A stretch of DNA of 64,000 nucleotides from assembly GCA_959347315.1 (NCBI GenBank), contig OY365810.1, positions 9,085,647 to 9,149,646 of the forward strand, read 5' to 3'. Made by a program: the position numbers and the translations under genes. The DNA comes from Bimastos eiseni (lineage: Eukaryota > Annelida > Clitellata > Crassiclitellata > Lumbricidae). The notes beneath the pieces were generated by a model. It was not told the origin of the DNA, did not search any database, and worked only from the letters and a program-made list of their open reading frames with translations. This document shows positions 1-20,395 of this stretch, piece by piece (the stretch's first letter is position 1; each line of letters begins with the position of its first letter).

Positions 1-123
1 TCTAGCGAGTGGCGGGTCAGAGTGCCGAAGGCGCATGAGGAAAATTGAGCAGGGATCTCATACAAACAGTTGAATTAGGCTTTGAAAACGTGATTCTGAT
101 ATGCATTATCAATTACTTGCTTT

Positions 124-178
124 CGTGCAAGACTTGTCTTGTTAAAGCATGTTATAAATGATGGCTAGTTGTATTGAG
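124..178 (+). repeat. 3' tail of a CR1/L2-like LINE
   Basis: This stretch matches the 3' end of the LINE at 20396-23194: both read GTGCAAG.CTTGTCTTGT, then GTTATAAATG, then CTAGTTGTATTG. Only the tail is present, so it is a short 5'-truncated insertion. The similarity is seen directly; the clade is inferred from the longer copy's reverse transcriptase. Confidence 0.6.
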
Positions 179-360
179 TGTTGTACAAACATCACAGAAA
201 CTCATAAAGCCTCAAAAACGACAAATCAAGAGCTTTTACTCTCAATTGTGGTCTTTAAACAAGGCTCTGCGGGCCAGAAATATATCGGTGGAGCGCCAGA
301 AATGGGACCTCTGATCTACAATATGCTAAAAATGGTTTCTCTGTGCAAGTAGAGTTCTAG

Positions 361-621
361 TTTCAAATGGAAAACTGTTTCATAAAGACAGTGAGTACGT
401 TCGTGTGTAATTGTAAAGATAATTTATGTGGTGTTAAGATAATGTTGATTACTTTTTGTTTTACAGGAGGGCATGAGGTTGTACTACGTCTGCGTTCAGC
501 AGGCATGTATGCACAGATGGACAGAGTGATTCTGAGTCTACTGAAGAATAACATCTGCAAGCAAATTAGTAGACAACTTAGGCAGACGTTTCATTACAGA
601 ACTCTAGACGTCTGCTATTAG
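361..621 (+). CDS. 3' terminal exons of an unidentified gene
   Basis: A candidate exon at about 361-391 ends at a GTGAGT donor. An 80-base intron then ends in a pyrimidine-rich acceptor (TTTTTGTTTTACAG), and a terminal exon at 467-621 follows. The phase-1 joined frame reads ...GHEVVLRLRSAGMYAQMDRV... and stops at TAG 619-621. AATAAA lies at 677-682, about 55 bases past the stop, where a polyadenylation signal is expected. The N-terminal part lies outside the window. I do not recognise the protein; it is a basic C-terminal segment of about 51 residues. The intron, stop and poly(A) signal fit a real gene end, but the exact start of the short upstream exon is uncertain. Confidence 0.4.
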   Translation, partial: FQMENCFIKTVSTFVCNCKDNLCGVKIMLITFCFTGGHEVVLRLRSAGMYAQMDRVILSLLKNNICKQISRQLRQTFHYRTLDVCY

Positions 622-1080
622 GGAATGAGTTGGTTCTTTACAAGACTGTGGCTGGAACTTTTGCATTTTCAGTTTGAATAAATGTTGTATTTTTTTGCAT
701 TAATTGTCAGGGGCCTTCATGTTGCGTTGTTTTAATGAATTTCCCGATAGATTGTGGTGTGCTGAGCATGGACATATTATTATCAAATAAGCTTTAAAAA
801 CAAATTGATATACGAAACACACACAAAAATAACTTGTCAAAATTGTCCATGTATGCTGTAACCATGTCCCAAATTGTTCCCTGACTACACTTCTGGTGAT
901 GAGTCAGTGAAGAGCTGAGCAGTTTTGGTGGAAAACTGTGCAGAAAATTGATTTGGTTTCAGTGTTGTAGCTTCAGTTCATTACTTGGTTTATCAGTTGA
1001 CAATGTGAACACGATTCATTAAACTTGTTTAAAGTTTTTATGCAGTTAATAATTTTAAATTAAGTTTAATCATTGCTTAG

Positions 1081-1350
1081 GAGTTTACTGGTGTGGCTTT
1101 TAGCTTCAAGATTACCTATATGTCTGTGGGGCCCAAAGTGTCTAAATGGTTGGACGGCACTGGAATAGATAAATTTCAAGAAGATATTATTCAATTCAGT
1201 GTTTGCATTAGGGGATTGCACTCTGAGGTACTGAAATCTAGAAAGTTGAACAGGTCTAATTCTCTAATTTCTTTGACAAAAGAGCAATTGGAACCTGTTT
1301 CACGTGAAAAAATAAGTCGAGATAAAATTCCAACTGTTGAGAAACTGTAA
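1081..1350 (+). CDS. possible terminal exon of an unidentified gene
   Basis: An open frame of about 89 codons follows the acceptor CATTGCTTAG at 1080 and ends at TAA 1348-1350. The encoded stretch includes VSKWLDGTGIDKFQEDI and later KEQLEPVSREKISRDK. Its composition looks protein-like rather than repeat-derived, but I cannot assign a family. No upstream partner exon or clear AATAAA just downstream was found. It could be the last exon of a gene to the left, an internal exon with a misread stop, or chance. Confidence 0.3.
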   Translation, partial: EFTGVAFSFKITYMSVGPKVSKWLDGTGIDKFQEDIIQFSVCIRGLHSEVLKSRKLNRSNSLISLTKEQLEPVSREKISRDKIPTVEKL

Positions 1351-3439
1351 ACAGTGTTTCCCTGATCAATTGTGAAATAACTTTTCACTGAATAGTTATT
1401 CAAGCCGAGCCATAGTATAATGTGTGGTCTCTGGTAGTGCACTCGATGCAGTGTGGATTCAACCATTGCCTACTGAGGGGCTCTTGTGATTATTATCGTT
1501 ATAAGTGTCTACTCTAATGCAAGCATTAACTGTTGGTGCACCAAAACCCAGCTGCAATCTGGTCTTAATGTGTGTGCAAGCATCTCCTGTCTCAAATTAA
1601 TTATGATTTACTTGCCATGCACATGGAGTAAGATTATACATGTAGGGACTAAAATATAACCAATCTCGTCTACAGCTGTGGTTCTTTAGTTTAGGTGCCT
1701 GTAGACTAACACTATGCCTGATTCACAAGTTTATTTATGTAATTCTTGAACTACTCTGTATTTCATTTGAAATAAAGAACTAATGTAGTCTAACCATGTA
1801 ATCCAAATCCCAGTTTTTAAGATGTTAAGGAAGAGGATTTGCTTGCACCGGTCAAGATTAGAAAATGTTATGTTCTGCCACTCAAACTCAAAAATTCCTG
1901 TGTGTGATTCATGCATATCACATCAGTTCCTGATGCCAGCTATCTGGGAGCCAAAAACATGAATAAATAATCCATTTTCTTCAATCAAATGGAGCAACTC
2001 CACCACTGTTTGCTCTCTGACAGTGCTAGGCTCAGCCTGGATAAAGGAAGAGGGCAGTGCTAATGAACTTAATTATCACAGTGTTGTTAAACTGAAACTA
2101 CCTTAATTGTCTGCCAGCTCAGATAGTTGCAAGACCAAGACTGCAAACATGTTGGAGTTTTAAAAAACCAAAAGATGGCAATTTTTGGTTTTTAAAAATA
2201 TTTTTATTCAATTTACTAATAATACTATTATTATTAATTTTGTGTTATTCAGTCAGAAATCAAGCTAAATTATTTATACAAACGAATTCGAGCTTCTTTT
2301 AATGCTGTGTTTGATGCTGTTTGTAACAAAACTGTTGTGGCGAAATCTAAAGAAAAATTAAAAACCCAAAAAACAAAACCCAAAAAACCAACTTTTGATT
2401 TTATTTAAATCTTGTTTTTTTGCACCTCTGTGCCAGACAGGCCAAATGAAATTTCTAACAACTTAGGGGCCGTTCACATATTATATATGGTAGGTGGGTG
2501 GCTTCCGGTTTTGTTAGCGTTATATTGTGTAGGGTGGGGGGTAGGTTGAAGGTTTTGTAATATAACAAACTTCTTTCAGCTTAGGAATTAGGAATACAAA
2601 GTATTGAAGCATCATATTTGCAAACAAAATTTCAGTTGATTGTAACATTAAATCCGATATTTCAGAAAATATGCTATCTCCTTTGGGCTATTGTTGTTTC
2701 TTCGATACCGATTAGGCGACCTGAAAATTAGTTGGCAACAACGTAGAAATAAATACACATGCTGGATTTTTGCATCCTTCAAATAATTATCAATTATATT
2801 TCAGGTAAAAAAACTGATCATTACTGATTTATGTATAAAGCTGAATATTATTCGCTAAGCAACATCGGCCTTTTGTTAATGTAGGTATGTTAAAAATAGA
2901 TTCTAATTATTTAAAGTAAATCTTCTGCGGCCGAATATTCGGCCTTAGTATTATTTTCGGCCCAATTAACTTGTCCCAATTTTTTCCGCGTGAGCAACCA
3001 CCGTCGCATGTACACTGTTGTAAATACCTAACTTCTATCTGTTGCCCACGTCGTCATCCTATTTCTACCATCAAATACTTTCATCGCTCATCCAACTTTC
3101 ATAAATTCATTGCTATTTCAACATCTTATGTATCAGATATTTCCATCACGCATCCAACTTTTAGTTTTACTACCATAGTTTAGCTTCCTTCAAGTAATTT
3201 ACGGCACTAGAATACATGATTAGAATTAATAAAATAAGTTATGGCGCTTTTATCCATCTTGAGAACTTGTAATTTAATTTCTTTACCCTCAAAGACCTGT
3301 TCCTATCATGGCTGACCATATTTCAGTAACAATTGTAGTTAAAAGTAGATGTAGGTCTATCATTTATTGGTCAGCTATCATTGCCTTAAAATTATGAATG
3401 CATGAATTTTTAGATTCATTGAATTGCAGCTGGATTTCT
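1351..3439. other. AT-rich intergenic DNA, no gene recognised
   Basis: No supported exon was found here. Bases 2461-2580 hold a G-rich repeat (GGGGCCGTTCACATATTA then GGTGGGTGG) of the same general type as the inverse copy at 7768-7890. The rest is AT-rich with short homopolymer runs. Confidence 0.5.
2461..2580 (+). repeat. dispersed GGGGCC-type repeat
   Basis: The repeat begins GGGGCCGTTCACATATTA and continues into GTGGGTGG and GGTGGGGGGTAGG. A related inverted copy at 7768-7890 ends in ATGTAATGACCCC. This end composition is typical of short non-autonomous elements in invertebrates. Ends and target-site duplications were not resolved. Confidence 0.4.
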
Positions 3440-3550
3440 TCAATAATAATGATGATGATTTATAAGGCGCTGTAAATGCGGCCATACCACTCCAAGGGCG
3501 CCTAAGTGTTGTGATTTTTGACTAAGTGACCTTTCATTACGCTCTATGAT
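3440..3550 (-). repeat. LINE/SINE 3' tail, L2-like
   Basis: Read on the minus strand, the sequence runs GGCGCC...ACAGCGCCTTATAAATCATCATCATTATTATT. A GCGC-TTATAAAT end followed by a short ATC/ATT repeat is typical of CR1/L2-like elements and of SINEs that use their machinery. Only the tail is present. Confidence 0.45.
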
Positions 3551-3624
3551 TAGAGCAGTATAGCATTTATTACATTAGATTGTTTGATTATTATTATTTA
3601 TGTTTAGGTAATAGGTAGTCCAGA

Positions 3625-6223
3625 ATGGATAGAGGCAAACGAAGACAAGAAAACGACAGAGGGAGAGGCAATCAAAAGAAGTCAAAGAAACGAAAACCTA
3701 ATGGCAAGGAGGAGGGCTTGTGGTTTGATCTGAAGGAAGCAAAGAAAGAAGTCAGAAAGTTTGGAATTGCAGGAATGACTGGAACAGAGAAGAAATCAGC
3801 CACTTTAAACATGCTCATCGGCCTTGGAGCTAAGGTAACATCTCTTAACAGCTTTGATTTCTCAAACTCAGATGCCCAACTTTGTTAAGTGTTATTCCTT
3901 GATTTAATTTAAATTTAATCTGTATTACTAAAAGTTATGCATATACTAATATTGATGTATCACGTGTAGAAATGGGGGTTGATGTACTAATGTTTAATTT
4001 TAACTTTAAAACACATGTAGTTGGTTTCTGTGTATTGTATATAGTTTATGCAACATATGAATTTATGTATCATTGCAAAGCCTCTTGTGTGCACATGTCC
4101 AAAGCCTCTGACTGTTATTTATAGTGACATGAACAAAATACATAGCATTTCTTAATAAATTGTATTTTATTCAGATTAAATGATCAAAAATGTAATACTT
4201 AATTACATTTCCATGTTAATATTTTTACATTTCCTTCTGTTAGAGAAACTCGAGCATGTCAGGGGCTTTGGACATGTGCACACAAGAGGCTTTGCAATGA
4301 TACATAAATTTATATTTAAACAATCCAGAGCTATAATTTAAGCCATCATAACAAGTTGGATACATTGTCATGATATGTTGAAGTCTTTTAGTGGTGATGC
4401 ATGAATTCCAGCCAGATTATTAATACATTTTTATCGATTCTGATGTTGACAGCCTCCAAAGAAGAAATACATAAATTACAAAGAGTTTCAAGAAACAAGA
4501 AAAAAAGAAAAAGCTCAGCATTCAGAGGAGGTAATCTAACAAACACACTTTGTTAACTGTATTGTATGGCAGGGACTAACATACCATGGGCATGCAGGGA
4601 CGACATGCTCTCCACTCTTCTATGCAGGTTGAACTCCTTGTTCCCCGCACGCGAACTACAGCATCACGCTTCCTCTGTTGTTGGCCCAATGGCATGGAAT
4701 GGGCTACCATTATTGTTGCGTCTTGTGCCTAGGGTTCATTCATATGCATTTTACAGTATCCTTAATACTTTTCTTTTCAGTCGTCGAGTTGGGAGCACTC
4801 CTGAGTAGTAACCGTGAAGGGGCGCTATTTAAATTTTCTGAATGAATAAATGAATAACATAAAATTCACTCTCATGTTGTTGCAGCTAAGACAAGAAAAC
4901 ACTGGTCAGTTTTGAAATTGAGAATTGACAGTGCCAGTGTTTTATAATTTTAGACTTATTTCAACAATGGCTTGCTTGTTTCTTTAGCATGATTTATTGA
5001 AATCTAATTATAATTGATTAGTTACAAGATTTTGCATATTGTAATATTCTAATCGACTAGTAAATATTATTAGTATAATTCTAATATAGCAATTTAACTA
5101 GCTTTGAAGGAAGCAAAAAAAGAAGTAAGAAAGTTTCGAATTGCAGGAATGACTGGAACATTCCCATATCTAGATGGCAGCTAGTTAAACATAAGCAACA
5201 GATTTTGATTTCTTGGTGCTATCTATGTGAGCACCAATACTTCTGACCTGCATGTCACATAAACCTGAACCTCCACTTCTCACATAAGTTTGCAGTACAT
5301 AATCACACTTATAGAATAACCTTCATTCCATAAGTGGAAAATGGGAGTTGGGACGGACTCTCGTTTTCAAACAGCCTAGAGGCACTGCATTATCTTTGAC
5401 CTACTGTATAATGACTAGCTATATACTGGAAAACAAGTTATGGTAGACTGGACTAGAAAGTTGTTTCGCTCCAATTCACTTTTTTAGCTTGTTTTTGCTC
5501 TTTTTCAGGGCAAGAAAGTTTCAAAGAAGAAGAAAAAGTGAGCATTTAAAGTCTTAATTAATCTGATTAGTTATTTATGAAGCTAATTTAGTAACTAATG
5601 TACTATTTTAGGTAAAGTACAGACAAGAACCCATAAGTGGAAGGTTTTCAAATCTTGACCATGGCAGAAATGGTTTTAAAGACCTCTGCTGCCATTGGTG
5701 TCTGTAGCAAAGTTGACTGCATGATCACACTGAAATAGTACACGGACACTAAAGATCTGACTGCACCAATCCACACATTTAAGAAATCAATATTGCATGC
5801 ACTCAAGACCCACGACCAAGGCTGTATAAAAATTTTGAAATCACGGCCAGGGTAAATGTCGATCCACGAAGCAGGTACCCAACTGCACAGATATTTTGTC
5901 AGGAAATGTAGGGCTGGGAAATTTGTAAAAAATGATTTAGGCAGTCCACTTCCAGAGGGTACCCACCGACAGCCTTACCCACAACCATCTTGTAAAGCTT
6001 GGCTACCTCTTTGGGTTTGCACAATTGCCGTTACCTTGACAAGGTTCACGTTATGATGCTTATTGTTTTGTTTGTCGTTAACAGGTCACGTGATATGAAT
6101 GAAGTGAAAGGGGAAATGGACTGTCAAATTGGGACATTTAAAGATGGAATGCTCAGACTCAGCAAATCAGACATCAAATCAATGACTAAAACCAAAAAAC
6201 CAAAGAAAGACTATTCATTTTAA
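3625..6223 (+). CDS. C1orf131: C1orf131 (DUF4602) homologue, four exons
   Basis: Exons are 3625-3834, 4453-4530, 5509-5537 and 6085-6223, with donors GTAACA, GTAATC and GTGAGC and acceptors GACAG, TTTTTCAG and TTAACAG. Phases 0, 0 and 2 keep one frame of 151 residues. Recognisable DUF4602 blocks are FDLKEAKKEVRKFGIAGM (residues about 34-51), LGAK-PPKKKYINYKEFQE across the first splice, and GTFKDGMLRLSKSDIKSM near the C-terminus. The rest is lysine-rich. Human C1orf131 is a nucleolar structural component of the small-subunit processome, so a role in early 40S assembly is inferred. The human protein is longer at its N-terminus. Here TAG lies in frame three codons before ATG 3625, unless an acceptor at GGTAG brings in an upstream exon. 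ATTAAA at 6234-6239 is a plausible poly(A) signal. Introns contain a hairpin repeat, a LINE end and a fragment of exon 1. Confidence 0.85.
4060..4310. repeat. 53-bp inverted repeat with 145-base loop
   Basis: Arms at 4060-4112 and 4258-4310 are reverse complements with one mismatch; the outer 47 bases are perfect (AATTTATGTATCATTGCAAA...). The loop is AT-rich. It lies in intron 1 of the C1orf131 homologue and would fold in the transcript. It resembles a palindromic foldback or MITE-like element. No clear target-site duplication was found. Confidence 0.75.
4566..4856 (+). mobile_element. 3' end of a CR1/L2-like LINE ORF2
   Basis: The frame contains VVGPMAWNGLPLLLR and later FYSILNTFLFSR, matching the C-terminal signature of CR1/L2 ORF2 (GP..WNSLP..LR...FK..LKT.LF). 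It ends in GGCGCTATTTAAATTTTC and a GAATGAATAAATGAATAA tail. It is 5'-truncated and inactive, within intron 2 of the C1orf131 homologue. Confidence 0.65.
5103..5162 (+). pseudogene. fragment of C1orf131 exon 1 inside its own intron
   Basis: About 60 bases repeat 3729-3788 of exon 1 with a few substitutions (CTGGAACA end, GAAGGAAGCAAA start). Splice sites are absent and the match stops abruptly at both sides. It lies between exons 2 and 3 of the same gene, so it is a local partial duplication. Confidence 0.75.
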
Positions 6224-6239
6224 TAACAGAATGATTAAA

Positions 6240-9175
6240 GCTTGTACAAATGTGTTTGCCTTACAAAGAAGTATTAGTAATCTTGCTTTAAAATAATACT
6301 AAGGAAACCTAGTCACATTGCTCTCCTTCTAGTTCTCTACCCTTGAGTAGGTTCAGGCATCCAACGGCACAATTTCTCTGGATGTATGGCTTCCAATGAG
6401 TTGAATTTATCCATCCACCATCATCCAGTCCTGCAGCATCTGCCTGGTCTTCCAATTGACAATGGACATTTTCCAACCTGATTACACATATAAAAGTCTT
6501 CCTTCCTGATGGTCCACCTTACTGATCCATAAAAAATATTGACCATAAACAAGATCTGATGAATAAGCAAGACAGTGAATAAAATAACTAGATTACTAAA
6601 GTCAATATCATAGTAAATGTGACATTACCTTACACACCATTTTTAAGTTTGTAAATCATGAATAACATCATTTACAAACTTGATACATTTGTAAAACTGA
6701 AACATAAGTTCAAGAATCATTCTGATTAGATCTGTAAGCTGTTGAAGCAAAGAGAACAGTTATTTAGTCAGTTTGAAGTATATCCAATGGCACTTCAACA
6801 AGGCAGTGAAGACAGCCAGTTCTCCAACTTTCATTCAAGAAGTAGTTGTCCAAAATGTTCTGTCATTCTATTCTGCCAAGCAAGCAGAATGCTCAAGCAG
6901 CTTTTTTCTGAGTTAAAAAAAATTTCTGAGTAAAAAAGACAATTAGTTAATAATTGCATAGCTAAATATGTGTAATACATATATTATCGTATATACTATA
7001 TAAACATGTCCCTGTATATTGTAATGTAATAAACTACATGACAATGCAATGGAACTAGAAAATGCATGTGTTTAGTTTTGTCAACTACTTCTCCAGAAAA
7101 ATCAAACTGTTCTGTTTATATACCTTGAAAGAACAATGCATATAATAATAATACAGCAACATTCGTTTTACAGGCACAACCATTTTCTGAGCAGAAAGAA
7201 AATTTAGTTAATGATCGCATAAAGCACAATAAAGAGGCACAGTTAGTTATTTGGAGGTGGCTTGGCATTGGATGCAACTAAGTAAAGTGATGGCCAACGA
7301 TCGAGAGTGGAGCATTTGTCACATGTTGCCAGTTATTTCCGACCGTTAGATCAACCGCAAGTTCTGTGAAAATGGCGGTTCTCTTAATATCGAATCTAAA
7401 ATTGTTCAAATTTCGGAAGTTAAATGTAGACGATTTGTCGTGTCATTTGCTCTGACTCAATTTAGCTTAACTTTGATTTGATTTGACTTGAAGCCATCGC
7501 CAATCGTAATATTGATGCATAACAAACGGACTTGATTTGCATATTGAAGTTCGCCCCACTTTCGTATGGCATTTTAAATTAGCCTGGCCTTTCTGACAAT
7601 AATCAGGTGAGCTGAGAAATTGTGAGAAGAACGTTTTGTAGAAATTTCATATGGCCAGAGCAGAAATTTCGGATCTGCTACATGAGGCTTCACGACTAGG
7701 CCTAAAGGAAAAACTTAATATTTGGTTTGTAGTTTAGATCGAATATTTCTAATTAATTACTAATTGGTTTAAAAATAAAAAGCGTTACGTAATGTTCAGC
7801 TAACCCCCCTCCAAAAAACCCCTTTACGTTTTGTAGCACCCCACCCACGCACGCTCGAGCACTACGTAATTATGTAATGACCCCTAACATAAATCAATGC
7901 AGCAATGTTCAGCACATGGTGTCTGCAATAATTGTACACCCTCATTAAATTTGTCATCTGTAAAACTTTTGAACTCAGGCAAAACGTATCAGTTCGGAAC
8001 ATTGTTGCATTAATCTCAGATCATGGCATTTGGGGGAAATTCACAGCAAATGCAAAAAATCACTAATTCAGTCTCCGTGGATTCGGGAATCTCTACTATC
8101 CCACATATGGCACACCAAAAATAAGCCATAATTATATGAATGTTTAGTAGGGTCCACTAAAACATAGGCAGCCCATGGTGGATAAACAATTTGAAAAGGT
8201 CATGAATGAAATATCTCAAGCAACTGAGCAGCACGAAGAGATACACAGAGGTCGCAACTTCGCATATCTAGGTCCAGGTAGAAAATATTGGTAGTGAGGT
8301 GGTTCTTTGTATAGCACAATCATAAGAACTAGATATTGCTTGAGCAACTTTATTAAAAATTCAACAACTTTCTGTTATTGTAACATTTTTGGAGTTTGTT
8401 GCTAGTCCCTATACCTATTTATAAATCATAGAATGTAACATTTCAAATTTTATGTCAAATTACAGAGTTTTTGCACATTTACTATTTTTGTTTTTTAGTG
8501 ATTGAAAAAAGGTGCTGGAACACAGTTCCGGCATGTTTCACCAGAAAAAAGCATTGTATCTCTAGATTTCTAAATTTGTTGATTATAGCCAAAGATCCCA
8601 AATTAAGTAAAAAATTGACATCACACTCATGCAGCTTGCATACAGAGTCACTGCAAAATTGAGAACTATTTTTAGGTCTTGCATGGCAACAATAATGTGC
8701 TGTATGCAGGCTGGCACACCAAAGAATTTTAGTTTTTATGAAAATAATATGCAACATATGTGAGGGCAAAAACAGTACATGAGCATTTGGTGAGTTTTCA
8801 CTAAGCTGATTACTTAGGATCAGCAGCTGATACAGTCAACTAAAATGTGTTTCAGAGCAGATAATGCATACATCGTATTTTACGTCATTGTAACTAGCTA
8901 TCAATTTATTTGCATATTCATTTCTGCTCAGCTAAGCATTGGTGCACAGTTCATCTTAATATTTGGCAAGAAAAATTTTTTTGGCACACATTTCTTACTT
9001 GTTTGTGCTGGCTATATGCCACATGTGCAGAGCTTATAAATAGGCAACATTGGTTACATGTGTCAGTAATCTCCAACCAAACAGATTCCGGTCTTATAAT
9101 AGAACTCATCCCTTTTAAGCAAATGGCATGCAGAATGTGACTATATAAAAAAAAGACTAATTCCTAATTATATAT
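6240..9175. other. intergenic tail-to-tail spacer
   Basis: This spacer lies between the 3' ends of the C1orf131 homologue (plus) and the alpha IgSF gene (minus). It holds the G-rich repeat at 7768-7890. A minus-strand open stretch at 8482-8650 follows a good acceptor (CAATTTTGCAG) and could be a phase-2 tail exon of alpha. Otherwise it is AT-rich with nothing recognised. Confidence 0.4.
7768..7890 (-). repeat. dispersed GGGGTCATTAC-type repeat
   Basis: On the minus strand it starts GGGGTCATTACATAATTAC and continues through GTGGGTGGGGTGC and GGGGTTTTTTGGAGGGGGG to ATTACGTAACGC. It is the inverse relative of 2461-2580. Full ends were not delimited. Confidence 0.4.
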
Positions 9176-9247
9176 TTTATTTATGCAGCATTTACCTTTG
9201 TGGCTAGCTTCATCGCCTATATCAATGACATATGAATTGATACTTAC

Positions 9248-19592
<10,345 letters not shown>

Positions 19593-20395
19593 CTACAAAA
19601 TAAAACATCAAAACATGTTATATACTACTAAGGTAACAGTTTTGGATCAATTATTTTTAGATGACTCTACTTAAATGACAAAGCCAAGTAGATCATTTCA
19701 ATTCCTGAGGAAGGCAACAAGTTTGAAAGCAAGTAAAATTTTTTAACATTTTATACAAACATTCATAAGATTTCATTTAACATTCCAGTACTTCAGCTGC
19801 TTGAAAGCAAAGCACATGAAACAATACTGTTCAACACTATTTATTTACAAACATGGCCCAAAAACCTGTCTCAACCCCAACTAGTATTTATATAAAATAA
19901 AAAATTATTCTGTGTAGCTTATTATTAAAGCATTATAAATTTTTACTTTTTGGTGGACTAATTTTCTGGAATGACAAGTACATCACATTGTGTGTAAAAC
20001 ATTCGCCATTGGTCGAATTTAGCTATAGCTGCTGGGTTATACGCTTGCCTTCTGCACTTATCAATCGTGTAAAGTAATAATCATTGGTAAATCAATGTTT
20101 TTATCACTAATGCCAATTAGCTTTGATAAAATAAGTTAAAATACTCAGATATCACATTGACATTGATTGACATTTAGGCCTATGCAGGTCATGCAAATTA
20201 CAAAATTTTCCTGCTCACCGATAGCTCACACAGTTTACAATCAGTTTTTGCTTAACATCGCAAATTTTTTAATAATTGTAAATGTTGTGTTTCAATCTGT
20301 TCAAGTTAAACTTTCAAAATTAAAATATTTGTCTGTACTACTCTAATTTATATTAAAAAAATTATGTAAAACTTTAACTTAAGCCTTCTTTTCAG

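Noticed and set aside
2971..3183. 70-codon plus-strand open frame
   Set aside because: Low-complexity serine/isoleucine/histidine composition with no family signature.
6742..6933. 63-codon plus-strand open frame after C1orf131
   Set aside because: No homology recognised, no splice context, and it lies in the 3' spacer.
8482..8650. Cytoplasmic tail exon of alpha as a firm feature
   Set aside because: Phase fits and the acceptor is good, but content is unremarkable and the poly(A) signal near the anchor exon argues for an earlier end.
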